DNA of 18,026 nt. Source: an uncultured Oscillospiraceae bacterium. GTDB lineage: Bacteria; Bacillota; Clostridia; Oscillospirales; Oscillospiraceae. Position numbers and translations under genes: made by a program. The notes beneath the pieces were generated by a model. The model was not told the DNA's origin and searched no databases. It saw nothing but the letters and a program-made list of their open reading frames with translations. The stretch lies in assembly GCA_934636045.1 (NCBI GenBank), contig CAKTZP010000028.1, positions 1-18,026 on the forward strand, in the 5' to 3' direction. Of the stretch, positions 5,851-16,800 are shown in pieces (the first letter of the stretch is position 1; each line of letters opens with the position of its first letter).

Positions 5851-8800
5851 ATGAAGAAATTCTGTGCATGGCTGCTTTTGCTGGCCATGGTTCTTTCCGT
5901 TCTGCCCGTTGCTGCCTTTGCGGCCCAGCAGTCTGACGCTGCGCCGGTCGTGGAGGAGACGGCTTCCGGAAAGAAGAGCCTCGGCTATAAGAGCGAGAGC
6001 TTTGCCGAGGATAACACCTATCAGTATGCCGACGACGAAACCGTCCGCGCGATCGTCGTTCTGGAGGATGCGCCCGCCGTGGAGGCTGCGCCGTCCGACA
6101 CCGGCCGCTACACCCGTAGGCTCGAGAGCGCGCATCAGAACGTCCGCCGCGCGATGCGCGGCATTTCCTATGAAATGGCCTACGAATTTACCACGCTGCT
6201 CAACGGCTTCAGCTGCGACGTGGCCTACGGCGATCTGGACAAGATCGCGGCCATCGACGGCGTCGAGGCGGTCTATATCGCCAACACCTACGCCGTTCCG
6301 GACGTCGAAACCGGCGAGGCGACCATCCAGATGGTCAACGCCGGCGGCGCGACCGGCAACACTGCCGCCAACGCCAAGGGCTACAACGGCGACGGCACCG
6401 TCATCGCCATTCTGGACACCGGCATTCGCCTGACCCACGAGGTCTTCCGGAACACCGACCTGCTGAAAAACCCTGCGCTGACCGAGGCCGACGTGTCCAA
6501 GGCCAACGCCGCGGGCAAGTATGTCAGCGACAAGATCCCGTTTGCCTATGACTATGCCGATAAGGACAGTGACCCTACGGACAATCAGGGACACGGCACG
6601 CACGTGGCGGCTATTGCTGCGGGCTACAAGACCGGCGACGACGGCGCGGTGGAATTCACCGGTGCGGCCCCGGCGGCACAGCTGCTTGCAATGAAGATCT
6701 TCCGCGACAGCTCTACCGGCACCAGCTCGGATATTTACTTTGCCGCGATGGAGGACGCCTATAAGCTCGGCGCGGATGTCATCAACATGTCCATCGGCGC
6801 GCAGAATGGCTTTACCTATGACTCCGACCTTGAAACGGTCGTCTTCGGCAACATCTATAAGCGTCTGTCTGAGGCGGGCGTGGTCGTCTGCGTCGCAGGC
6901 GGCAACGAATACTCCATGGTAAAGCATTCGAAGGACGGCACGGTCGGCGCGGAATACACCGACTACGGCACCGTCGCTTCCCCGTCCACCTACACCGGCG
7001 CGGTCTCCGTGGCCTCCGCGGATAACGCGGCCTACCTGACCTATGTGCTGGAGATCGGCGGCGACGAGAGCAAGCTCGTGGCCTATGTTGACTCCTCCAA
7101 CGAAAGCTCCACGACTGCCGGCCTGTGGTATAAGAAATTTGCGGGCACAACGCAGGAGTATGTGGTCGTCCCCGGCGCCGGTGAGCTGAAGGACTATGAC
7201 GGCCTTGACGTGACCGGCAAGATCGCCCTGGTCACCCGTGGTTCGATCAACTTTGAAGACAAGGTCAACAACGCCGCCGCCAAGGGAGCGGTCGGCTGCG
7301 TGATCTGCGACAATGTCGACGGTCTGCCCATCAGCATGCAGATCAGCAAGTTTGCCATTCCGGCCATTTCCGTCATCCGCAGCGCGGGCGAAGCGCTGAA
7401 GAACGCGGAAAAGAAGACCATCACCACCGTGGCTGACCGCGTGAACGTCGAAAGCGAGAACACCGACGGCGCGTATACTTATCAGATGAGCGACTTCTCC
7501 AACTGGGGCTCCGACCCGATGCTGGAGATCAAGCCGAATCTGACCTCCATCGGCGGCAATGTCTATTCCGCCGTCTGCACCGGCGACGGCGACTACGACG
7601 TCTACTCCGGTACCTCCATGGCGACCCCGAACCTCTCCGGTACGTATGCAAATGTCCTGCAGTACCTCGAGGGCAAGGGCGTGACCGACAAGATCGAGCG
7701 CGCCAAGCTCGCCACCGCGCTGCTGGAAAGCTCCGCGACCGGCCTCGGCGGCTTTGACGAAGACTACAACTACTGGCTCTATTCCGTCCGCAAGCAGGGC
7801 GCTGGCCTTGCCAATGCCGACGATGCGATCAAGGCCTATGAATCCGGCTTCTATGTTGCCGACCCGCTCAAGGAGCTGGGCGACGACAAGGCCAAGACCG
7901 GTGTGCTCGAGTTCTCCGTGGAGCTCGTCAACAACACCGACAAGGCGCTGACCGCGACCCCGAGCGACTTCGTAATGGTCGACGGCCTGACGACCGAGGG
8001 CGAGGGCGACGAGGCCTACACCTACAACGCCATGCGCCCCGCGCTGTACAGCACCGCGCTGGGCAACACCACCACCAAGGCGACCTACACCGTCGGCGGC
8101 GCTGCCGTGACGGAGGTTGCGCTTGCCGCGCATTCCAAGGCGACCGTCAACGTCAGGCTGGAGCTCGGCAAGGAAGTGCTCGACCAGCTGGCGCAGTTCA
8201 AGAACGGCACCTATGTCGAGGGCTACATTGCCTTCAACGATTTTACCAACGGAACGACCCAGCAGGCGACCTTCCTGAGCTACTACGGCGACTGGACGGC
8301 AGCACCCGTGCTGGAGGCGACGGACTTCCGCGATCTGGCTGAGGCACAGCTGTACTACCGTACCGAGCTCAAGAACAAGGTGGCGTACGTCGATGAAGAT
8401 GGCACGCCCGTGACCTACGAAGACCTCGGATGGGACGGCAAGGAGCTGCTGGACTACTACACCAGCCCCAACATGGGCTACCTTGTCAACAGCGAGACCG
8501 GCAAGGGCATTGCCTATCCCGGCGATAATATGGCGCTCGATGTGGCCTACAACGAAAAGCACATTGCCCTGACCACTCCGCTGAACGACGCTGACTACGT
8601 CTGGGCGGACACCCTGTATCTGCTGCCCTTCCAGCTGCGCAACGCAAAGCATCTGGTCATGACCGTCACTAACGCCGAGACCGGCGCGATCTATGCGAAG
8701 GACGACACGCCCTACGTGCCCAAGGCGTACTACGACGACGACAGGGGCTGGCAGCCGAACGGCCTGTTCACTTGGAACGGCTGGGACACGACCACCAAGA

Positions 8801-10791
8801 GCTATGTCCCGTCCAACACCAAGGTGCACGTCCAGTTTGACGCGCAGCTTCCGTACAACGACGTCTGGCAGGAGAACGCATGGAGCTTTGACCTGACCGT
8901 CGACTCCACCAAGCCGACCATCGACAGTATGGACTATGACGCCGCCGAGGGCAAGCTGACCGTTACCGCGACCGACAACCAGTATATCTCCCTGATCTAC
9001 CTCAGCGACATGAGCGGCAATGCACTTGATGCAGTCGGCTTCTCTGAGGATGAGGCCGGCAAGACCGTGACCGCCGTCTTTGACGTCAAGAAGATCACGC
9101 AGTATTATGACTACGTCAGCGTTTCCGTGCAGGACTACGCAACGAACGAGGTCGAGGATGTCAAGACCTTCGTCGAGACCGGCAAGCCCGCCACCATCAC
9201 CCTCGTGACCCCGGCGGCTGAGACCGAGGTCGCTGCTACCACCGGCACGACCTACACGCTGCCCAACTGCAGCGAGCGCTACGACGGCTACAAGTTCGTC
9301 GGCTGGTCGACCAGCCAGATCTCTAAGGTCGATGACCTGAACAAGGCCGACGGTGTCTACTACCGCACCGGCACGAAGCTGGCCGTCCGCGGCAACACGA
9401 CCCTCTATGCCGTCTTTGCCAACGGCCAGAACGAGACGGTCGACTACTACGACTTCTACATCCCCAGCGCATGGGGCGGCTACGAAGGCATTTGGGCGCT
9501 TTGCGGCATGAATGTCAACCAGTCGACGATGCGCTATGACTTCTCCCAGCCGTTTGCGATGAACCAGACCGGCCGTGCGGTCGACCTGCTTAACGAAAGC
9601 ACCACCGAGGTCAGCACCGCCAGCGCGGAGTTCCGGACCAGCGAAAAGACCATCCGCTTTGAGGTCAAGCGCTCCGGAACGGACACCTACACCCTGCGTA
9701 ATCTCGTCTCCGGTCAGTATCTGACCGTCCAGAACGGCCAGCTCGCCTTTGCGGACACGCCGGACGGTAATTCTAACTGGATCTTCGATCCCGGCTCGAA
9801 CTACAACATGCTCCTGCGCAACGCCGCCAACAGGGATCTGATTGTCCTGTATGACGAGGAAAGCAGCTTCCGGGTTTACGACAACACGCAGCTCATCGCC
9901 GGCACCGGCGCGCTGCCCGAACAGTATTACCGCCTGTACGTTTACTACTGCGACGAAGCCTACACCGAGCAGAAGGAAGAATTTGTTGCAAGCTATTACA
10001 CCACCAAGCCCGGCATGGAGGATCATGAGCACACCGTCGTGATCGACGCGGCGGTCGAACCCACCTGCACCGAGCCAGGCAAAACCGAGGGCAGCCACTG
10101 CTCCGTCTGCGGCGAAGTCCTCGTGGCGCAGAAGGAAATTCCGGCCAAGGGTCACAGCTTCGAAAACGGCGTGTGCACCGTCTGCGGCGCGAAGGATCCG
10201 GACTACAACGCGCCCGAGACCCCGTGGGTCAACCCGTTCAAGGACGTTGTGGAAGGCCAGTGGTACTATGAGGGCGTGAAGTTCGCCAGCCAGAAGGGCC
10301 TGTTCAACGGCACCGCGGCCGATACCTTCAGCCCGAACGACCCGATGACCCGCGGCATGCTCGTGACCGTCCTGTGGCGTCTGGACGGCAAGACCGCGCC
10401 CAAGGCGGCCGCGAGCTTCACCGATGTGGACGCCAAGGCCTACTACGCCGAGGCGGTGGCATGGGCGTCTGAAAACGGCGTGGTCAACGGCATCGGTAAC
10501 AACCGCTTCGACCCCGAGGGCAAGGTCACACGCGAGCAGATCGCCGCAATTTTGTACCGCTATGCCGAGAAGAAGGGCATCGACGTGACCAAGCGCGCCG
10601 ACCTGAGCGTCTTCCCGGATGCGGCCGGCGTCAGCTCCTATGCAAGAGTGGCCCTGAGCTGGGCAGTCTCGCACGAGCTGATTAACGGCCTTGCCGAGGG
10701 CGGCAAGAGCTACCTTGCCCCGCAGGGCAACGCTACCCGCGCGCAGGTCGCCACCATCCTCGCGCGCTACGCGCAGAACATTGTGAAGTAA
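5851..10791 (+). CDS. wall-anchored subtilisin-family (S8) protease with SLH anchor, 1
   Basis: A 1646-residue secreted serine endopeptidase of the cell-envelope type (compare lactocepin and C5a peptidase). The signal peptide is 1-24 (cleavage near AFA). An I9-like propeptide (about 60-150) precedes an S8 domain with Asp189 (AILDTG), His248 (GHGTHVA), oxyanion Asn352 (AGGNEYS) and Ser589 (GTSMATPNLSG); all four are present. A protease-associated insert is seen at about 440-525. An Fn3-like stalk follows from about 670, with the phrases GTYVEGYIAF and YYGDW typical of this group, then a second beta-rich region. One InlB-like repeat (about 1111-1194), an unassigned module (about 1194-1390), one His/Cys repeat plus a half (1394-1460) and three SLH motifs complete it. 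It lies 162 bp after the GLUG/SLH gene with no clear promoter. Substrates cannot be read from sequence; host or dietary proteins, or maturation of neighbouring surface proteins, are guesses. Confidence 0.93.
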   Translation: MKKFCAWLLLLAMVLSVLPVAAFAAQQSDAAPVVEETASGKKSLGYKSESFAEDNTYQYADDETVRAIVVLEDAPAVEAAPSDTGRYTRRLESAHQNVRRAMRGISYEMAYEFTTLLNGFSCDVAYGDLDKIAAIDGVEAVYIANTYAVPDVETGEATIQMVNAGGATGNTAANAKGYNGDGTVIAILDTGIRLTHEVFRNTDLLKNPALTEADVSKANAAGKYVSDKIPFAYDYADKDSDPTDNQGHGTHVAAIAAGYKTGDDGAVEFTGAAPAAQLLAMKIFRDSSTGTSSDIYFAAMEDAYKLGADVINMSIGAQNGFTYDSDLETVVFGNIYKRLSEAGVVVCVAGGNEYSMVKHSKDGTVGAEYTDYGTVASPSTYTGAVSVASADNAAYLTYVLEIGGDESKLVAYVDSSNESSTTAGLWYKKFAGTTQEYVVVPGAGELKDYDGLDVTGKIALVTRGSINFEDKVNNAAAKGAVGCVICDNVDGLPISMQISKFAIPAISVIRSAGEALKNAEKKTITTVADRVNVESENTDGAYTYQMSDFSNWGSDPMLEIKPNLTSIGGNVYSAVCTGDGDYDVYSGTSMATPNLSGTYANVLQYLEGKGVTDKIERAKLATALLESSATGLGGFDEDYNYWLYSVRKQGAGLANADDAIKAYESGFYVADPLKELGDDKAKTGVLEFSVELVNNTDKALTATPSDFVMVDGLTTEGEGDEAYTYNAMRPALYSTALGNTTTKATYTVGGAAVTEVALAAHSKATVNVRLELGKEVLDQLAQFKNGTYVEGYIAFNDFTNGTTQQATFLSYYGDWTAAPVLEATDFRDLAEAQLYYRTELKNKVAYVDEDGTPVTYEDLGWDGKELLDYYTSPNMGYLVNSETGKGIAYPGDNMALDVAYNEKHIALTTPLNDADYVWADTLYLLPFQLRNAKHLVMTVTNAETGAIYAKDDTPYVPKAYYDDDRGWQPNGLFTWNGWDTTTKSYVPSNTKVHVQFDAQLPYNDVWQENAWSFDLTVDSTKPTIDSMDYDAAEGKLTVTATDNQYISLIYLSDMSGNALDAVGFSEDEAGKTVTAVFDVKKITQYYDYVSVSVQDYATNEVEDVKTFVETGKPATITLVTPAAETEVAATTGTTYTLPNCSERYDGYKFVGWSTSQISKVDDLNKADGVYYRTGTKLAVRGNTTLYAVFANGQNETVDYYDFYIPSAWGGYEGIWALCGMNVNQSTMRYDFSQPFAMNQTGRAVDLLNESTTEVSTASAEFRTSEKTIRFEVKRSGTDTYTLRNLVSGQYLTVQNGQLAFADTPDGNSNWIFDPGSNYNMLLRNAANRDLIVLYDEESSFRVYDNTQLIAGTGALPEQYYRLYVYYCDEAYTEQKEEFVASYYTTKPGMEDHEHTVVIDAAVEPTCTEPGKTEGSHCSVCGEVLVAQKEIPAKGHSFENGVCTVCGAKDPDYNAPETPWVNPFKDVVEGQWYYEGVKFASQKGLFNGTAADTFSPNDPMTRGMLVTVLWRLDGKTAPKAAASFTDVDAKAYYAEAVAWASENGVVNGIGNNRFDPEGKVTREQIAAILYRYAEKKGIDVTKRADLSVFPDAAGVSSYARVALSWAVSHELINGLAEGGKSYLAPQGNATRAQVATILARYAQNIVK
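10030..10152 (+). repeat. single His/Cys repeat unit in protease 1
   Basis: One 123-bp unit (core GSHCSVCGEVLVAQKEI) closely matches the 123-bp units at 4810-5055 and 16514-16759. It is followed by the half unit ENGVCTVCGAKDPDY at 10153-10206 and then the SLH triplet. Confidence 0.88.
10234..10788 (+). repeat. SLH triplet, copy 2
   Basis: Three SLH motifs start near PFKDVVEGQWYY, SFTDVDAKAYYAE and SVFPDAAGVSS, with TRGM, TREQ and TRAQ in order, ending at the C-terminus. At 555 bp it has the same length as copy 1 and long stretches of near-identical DNA. Confidence 0.92.
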
Positions 10792-10823
10792 TCAAAGCCC
10801 ATCCCATCGCATTTTGTCCACCC

Positions 10824-10853
10824 GGCAGCGCGGCGTTTGCGCGCCGCGCTGCC
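10824..10853 (+). terminator. strong intergenic hairpin upstream of protease 2
   Basis: A perfect 12-bp GC-rich stem (GGCAGCGCGGCG at 10824-10835, CGCCGCGCTGCC at 10842-10853) has a TTTGCG loop and no U-tract. It fills the 85-bp gap and ends 11 nt before the AAGGAG at 10865-10870. It may set relative mRNA levels or stability rather than end transcription. Confidence 0.5.
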
Positions 10854-10864
10854 CCTGACCACTG

Positions 10865-10870
10865 AAGGAG
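10865..10870 (+). promoter_or_regulatory. ribosome binding site of the second protease gene
   Basis: AAGGAG lies 6 nt before the ATG at 10877. The encoded start, MKKLCVWLLLVAM, closely resembles that of protease 1 (MKKFCAWLLLLAM), which supports the start choice. Confidence 0.9.
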
Positions 10871-10876
10871 AAACGA

Positions 10877-13800
10877 ATGAAGAAATTATGTGTATGGCTG
10901 CTGCTTGTGGCCATGATCCTCTCCGTTCTGCCCACCGCCGCATTCGCGACGGAAAAAACGACGGAGGAGACGGAATCCACCGGCCAGCAGGTTGTCAACG
11001 CACTGCTTGGCATGCACGAGTCCACGGCAAAGCCCATCGAGCAGGAGGAAAATGAGATCGATCCCGAGCAGATCGTCCGCGTGATCGTCCTGCTCGACGA
11101 ATCCGAGATCCCCGAAGGCGGCCGCCCGACCCGCGATGCGCAGACCCGCATGCGCAGGGCGCAGGCCACCGTCCAGTCCCGCATTTCCAGCCAAGTGCTC
11201 GGCGGCGAGGCGGTCGATGTGAAGAATAGCTACGCGACCCTGACCAACGGCTTCTCGGCGGACGTGACCTACGCCCAGCTGCAGGAGATCCGCGAGGTCG
11301 AAGGTGTTGAGGCTGCCTTTATTGCGCCGACGTTTGAGCTGGACCCGGACATGACCACCAGCAACGGCATGATCGGCGGCGGCTATTCCAACACCACCGG
11401 TTATAACGGCGAGGGCACCGTCATCGCCATCCTCGACACCGGCGTTTACATGGCGCATGAGCTGTTTCTCGATGCGCCGAAGAATCCCCGCCTGACCCGC
11501 GAGGACATTCAGAAGGCGCTGGACGAAAACGACATGAACTGCGAGAAGGATGCTCCGAATGCCGGCTCCTCCACGCTGTATTACAACGAGAAGATCCCGT
11601 TCCAGTTTGACTACGGCGATCATGACGCCAACGGCAACCCCATCGACGGCGACTCCGGCCACGGCACCCACGTTGCCGGCACGGCAGCGGGCAACGACGG
11701 CGTGAAGGCTGGCTTCAGCGGCGTTGCGCCCGAGGCGCAGATCCTCAATATGAAGGTCTTTAAGTCCTCCGGCGGCGCGTCATATGACGATATCGTCGCT
11801 GCGCTTGAGGACTGCATGGTTCTCGGCGTCGACTCGGTCAACATGTCCCTCGGCTCGGACTGCGGTTTCATTGAGTATGAATCGCAGGACGAATGGATCA
11901 CCAACCTGATTAACGTCTTTGATCGCGTCGGCAAGAGCGGCATCTCCATGGCGGTCGCCGCCGGCAACGCCTATTCTGCGGCCTATAAGAACAACTACGG
12001 CGGCAAGGCGCTGGCCTCCAACCCGGACTACGGCAACGTTTCCGAGCCTTCGACCTACTATGAATCCCTCTCCGTTGCGGCCATCGAAAACGGCAGCATG
12101 GTCTCGCCGTATATCACCGTCGGTGAGCGCGATATCGCCTACTACGACGGCTACGATGCCGATACGCAGGAGATCACGACCACTTGGGCGCTGCGCACCA
12201 TTGCCAACAAGGGCAGCCTGGAGTACGTCATGGTCGGCGGCTACGGCACGCCGGAGGACTTCGAGAAGGTAGATGTCAAGGGCAAGATCGCAGTCGTCCA
12301 GCGCGGCGGCGGCCTGTACTACGAGGCCAAGGCGAATAACGCGGCGGCCGCCGGTGCTGTCGCCATGATCGTTTACAACAACGAGCCGGGCATCATCTAT
12401 ATGTCCATCAACGCGTGGAAAATTCCGATTGCGTTCATCTCCCAGCAGGACGGTGCTTATCTTGCCAAGCAGGAGGACAAGCACCTGACCATTGGCGTTT
12501 CCGACAAGCTTGTGACCTCGCCGGTTGCCGGTATGTGCGATTTTACCTCTTGGGGCGCGACCTCCGAGCTGACGCTCAAGCCGGAGATCACAGCACCCGG
12601 CAGCAACATCTATTCCTCTGTTCCCGGCAAGAGCTCCTATGAGCTGATGTCCGGCACGTCCATGGCCTCTCCGCACGTCGCGGGCGGTATGGCGATCGTT
12701 TCGCAGGCGGTCAAGGCGAAGAACCCCGATATGAACGCCACGGAGCGCAAGCATCTGATTGACACCCTGCTCATGAGCACGGCGAGCATCGTCTATGACG
12801 AGGACACGCCCGTTTCTCCGCGCCGTCAGGGCGCAGGCCTGATGGATATCAACGCGGCCGTCAAGACCGAGGGCTACATCACCGTTTCCGGTATGGACCG
12901 CCCGAAGATGGAGCTTGGCGACGACGTGGCCGAGACCGGCGTGTATGAGCTGAAGTTCACGGTGCACAACACCGGCGACAGCACGCTGTATTATAACGCC
13001 TCCTCGCTCGTTCTCACCGACGGCACGAAGGAGGACGAGGACGGCAACGTTCTCATGACCGAAAAGGACGTATTCCTGCCCAGCACCTTCACGACCAATG
13101 TGGAAAACAATCTGGTCGTCGTTCCGGCGCATGGCGAGAAGGAAGTCGTCATCACCGTCACCCTTACCAATCCGAAGCAGGACCTTGCGAAGTTTGTCAA
13201 CGGTGCATTTGTCGAGGGCTGGGCCGTTCTGAAGGCTGCCAACGCCGACGGTTCGGAGAACGAGGACGGCATCGACCTGAGCGCCCCGTTCCTTGCCTTC
13301 TACGGCGACTGGACGAAGGCTCCGATCATCGACTCCGGCTTCTGGTGGGATACCTTCGTGACCGAGGAGACCGACGCGCAGACCTACAACAACGAGGCGC
13401 TGCTCGAGTCCATGGAAAAGACCATGCACACCTACCTCGGCCAGAACAACTATGACTTCACCATTCCGTATCTGGCAGACCGCAACGCGATCTCCCCGAA
13501 CAATGACGACTTCCTCGACTCCCTGACGTGGGTCTACACCGGCATGCTCCGCTCTGCCAGAACGCTGACCTACAAGATCACCGGCGAGGATGGCACGGTC
13601 TACTATGAAAAGACCGTCGACTACGAGCCGAAGTCCATCTATGATTCCAGTGCCTATCAGGTCGTCCCCGCCGGCGCCTTTACGGACAACGGCGACACGA
13701 TCGACCCGTGGTACGGCACGGACAAGAACGGCTTTGCGCTTCCGAACGACACCAAGGCGACGGTCACCATCTCGACTACGCCGATCTACAACAAGCATGA

Positions 13801-16800
13801 ATCGGCCAATCTTCGCGATTCGTGGTCGTTCCCCATCACGGTCGATACCGACAAGCCTGAGGTGCTCGATATGACCGTCCGCGAGTCTGAGGGTCGCTAC
13901 TACGCGACGATCACCCTGACGGACAACCAGTACGTCGCCGCCGTCGTCCTGACCGATGCGAAGTACAGCAAGGTCTATAAGACCATCGGCGTCGGCGAGA
14001 ACACGCCGGGCGCGACCACCGTCCTGAAGGACATCGACATCACCGGCTACGGCGAGTCCATCGGCCTGACCGTTCACGACTACGCGGGCAACACCCGCCA
14101 GCTTTATCTCCGCGCGAAGAACAACACCGACGATTACGCCGATGTGGAGGTCACGGACGATATGGTCCTCTACAGCGAGGACTTCCAGGGCAAGTGGCTG
14201 CCCGACGGCTGGTCGGTCGAGTCCAAGAGCAATTCTATCAAGGGTTGGATCCGCGACAAGGATTGGTTCGCGGGCGTCGAGGGCGACGAGATCGATCAGA
14301 ACGAATGGCTCTACTCTCCGGCCTATGACCTGTCCGGCCAGAGCACGCCGACGCACATGATCTTCACCTTTAACACCAGCTACACCTACTGTGTCCAGTA
14401 TCCGCACTTCAACGTCAATGTCTACATTTCTGCGGACAACGGCGCGAACTGGGAATCCATCTGGAACCTGCATGACTCCGGACTCTATGCCGACTGGACG
14501 AATACGCAGGCCAAGGTCGTCATTCCCGACGCCTATCAGGGCAAGTCGAATGTCCGCTTCGCCTTCGTCTATACCTCCACCAAGGGCGGCGCACAGTTTG
14601 GCTTCCGCGACATGAAGATCTATAAGGACCGCGCCGAGGACTACATTGCTGTCAACGCCACCGCAGGCGAGAATGGCACACTGTCCGCAACCGGCAGAGT
14701 CCTGGTCCGCAAGGGCACGTCCAAGACCTTTACCGCGATCCCGAACAAGGGCTACGAGGTTGCCTCCTTTGTGGTGGACGGCAAGGATCTCGGCGCCATC
14801 AGCTACTACACCTTCGAAATGGTCGGCGTGGAGCACACGGTGGATGTGACCTTCCGCGAAGCGACCGGCAGCGCCGCACATACGGTCAATGTCGAAGCAA
14901 CAGAGGGCGGCAGCGTTTCGCCGAGCGGCGTGCAGAGCGTGCCAAACGGCGGCAGCCTTGCGCTGACGGCGACGTCCAACAGCGGTTATCGCTTCACCTC
15001 CTACCGCGTCAACGGCCGCCGCGTTACCGAAACCGCGACCTACACGCTGGAAAACATCGACCAGAACTACTACGTCGAGGCCCGCTTTGAGCTGATTCCG
15101 GAAACGCCGGAGGTGCTCTTCGAGCAGGACTTTGAGGCAGAGCAGTTCCCGCCGGAGGGCTGGGAGCTCGACAGCGCCTCGTCCGAGAAGACGACGTGGC
15201 GGCGTTACAGCTATGTCTACCTCAACAAGACGAAGGCTGCTTACGTTTCCTACGACGAAAGCACCACGCAGAATGAACGCCTGATCGCCCCGGCGGTCAA
15301 CCTCATGGGCGCGACCGACACGAACCTCGAATTTGACTACGCGTTCTCGTACTATGCAGTCAAGCGCAGTGAGATGGTGTTCACCGTTGAGGCCTCGACG
15401 GACGGCGGCAGCACGTGGACGACCCTGTGGAACGCCAAGAATGCGATCGGCGATTCCGCGACCAGCTATGTCGTGACTGACCGCGCATTTGTCACCATCC
15501 CCGCGGCGCTGTGCACCGGCAATGTGCTGGTCAGCTGGCACTATGTCAAGCCCGCCGGTGAGGACACTTCCGGTATCGCGGCCATCGACAATGTGAAGCT
15601 CGAGGCCACCGGCGTTCAGACCGACATCGAGGGCTACGCCAAGATCACCGCGACGGCAGGCGAGGGCGGCGCGATTACGCCCGCCGGCCGCACCTACGTC
15701 AAGGAAGGCGAGAGCCAGACCTATACCATCACGGCCATGGTTGGCTACGAGATCAGCGACGTGCTGGTGGACGGCACCTCCATCGGTGCGGTCACGAGCT
15801 ACACCTTTGAAAACGTGACCGGCTCGCACACCATTGAGGCCCGCTTCAAGGTTTCCAGCGGCGTTCCCGGCGTTTATTTCGCCAACGACTTCGAGGATGC
15901 CGACTTCCCGACCCGCGGCTGGAGCGTCGCCTCCAAGGCCACCAGCTCCATGACATGGGAAAAGGGCAGCCTGACGAACCTCAACAATACCTCTGTTGCC
16001 GTTGTGACCAACGACTATGAGGACTGGTCGAACTCCAACAAGCAGGATGAATATCTCATCACGCCTGCCGTCGACCTGACCGGCAAGAAGGCTGTTTTGA
16101 CCTTCGACTTTGCGTTTGGCCGCTATGCAATTACGTCCGGCCAGATGAAGCTGACGGTAGAGGCTTCAACGGACGGCGGCGAAACATGGGATACCATCTG
16201 GAACGCGGCGGATATCCCGAATCTTTCGGGATGGTATTACAGCGGCTCCGCCGAGGTCACGGTTCCCACGCTCTACTGCAAAGAGAATGTCCGCTTTGCC
16301 TTCCACTACAGCCGCTCCAAGGACGCCGAGGGCGACAAGGCTGCGATCGACAACGTTGCGCTGAAGGATCCGAACGCCGACTGCGATCATTCCGAGACTG
16401 AGCTGCGCAATGCCAAGGATGCGACCTGCACCGTCGACGGCTATACCGGCGACACCTACTGCAAGCGCTGCGGCGCTCTGCTCAAGACCGGCACGGTGAT
16501 CAAGGCCAAGGGACACACAGAGGTCGTCGACGCGGCGGTTCCTGCCACCTGCACCGAGGACGGCAAGACCGAGGGCAAGCACTGCTCCGTTTGCAATGAG
16601 GTGCTCGTTGCGCAGCAGGTTGTTCCCGCCAAGGGACACACCGAGGTCGTCGATGCGGCGGTTCCCGCCACCTGCACCGAGGACGGCAAGACCGAGGGCA
16701 AGCATTGCTCCGTCTGCAACGAGGTGCTGGTCAAGCAGGAGGTCGTCAAGGCCACCGGCCATAAGTTCGAAAACGGCGTCTGCACCGTCTGCGGCGCGAA

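Noticed and set aside
5851..5925. Lipoprotein signal in the proteases (Cys at residue 5)
   Set aside because: The Cys lies before the hydrophobic core, with no lipobox; cleavage at AFA by ordinary signal peptidase fits better, and SLH motifs provide the anchor.
2953..10674. 2573-codon minus-strand open frame as a gene
   Set aside because: It is in exact codon register with the sense genes and spans two real genes plus their gap. It has no ribosome binding site or recognisable domain. Its repeats mirror the sense repeats; codon bias explains it.
11780..15829. 1349-codon minus-strand open frame as a gene
   Set aside because: Same register effect under protease 2; it ends at a sense TCA codon (11780-11782) and has no coding features of its own.
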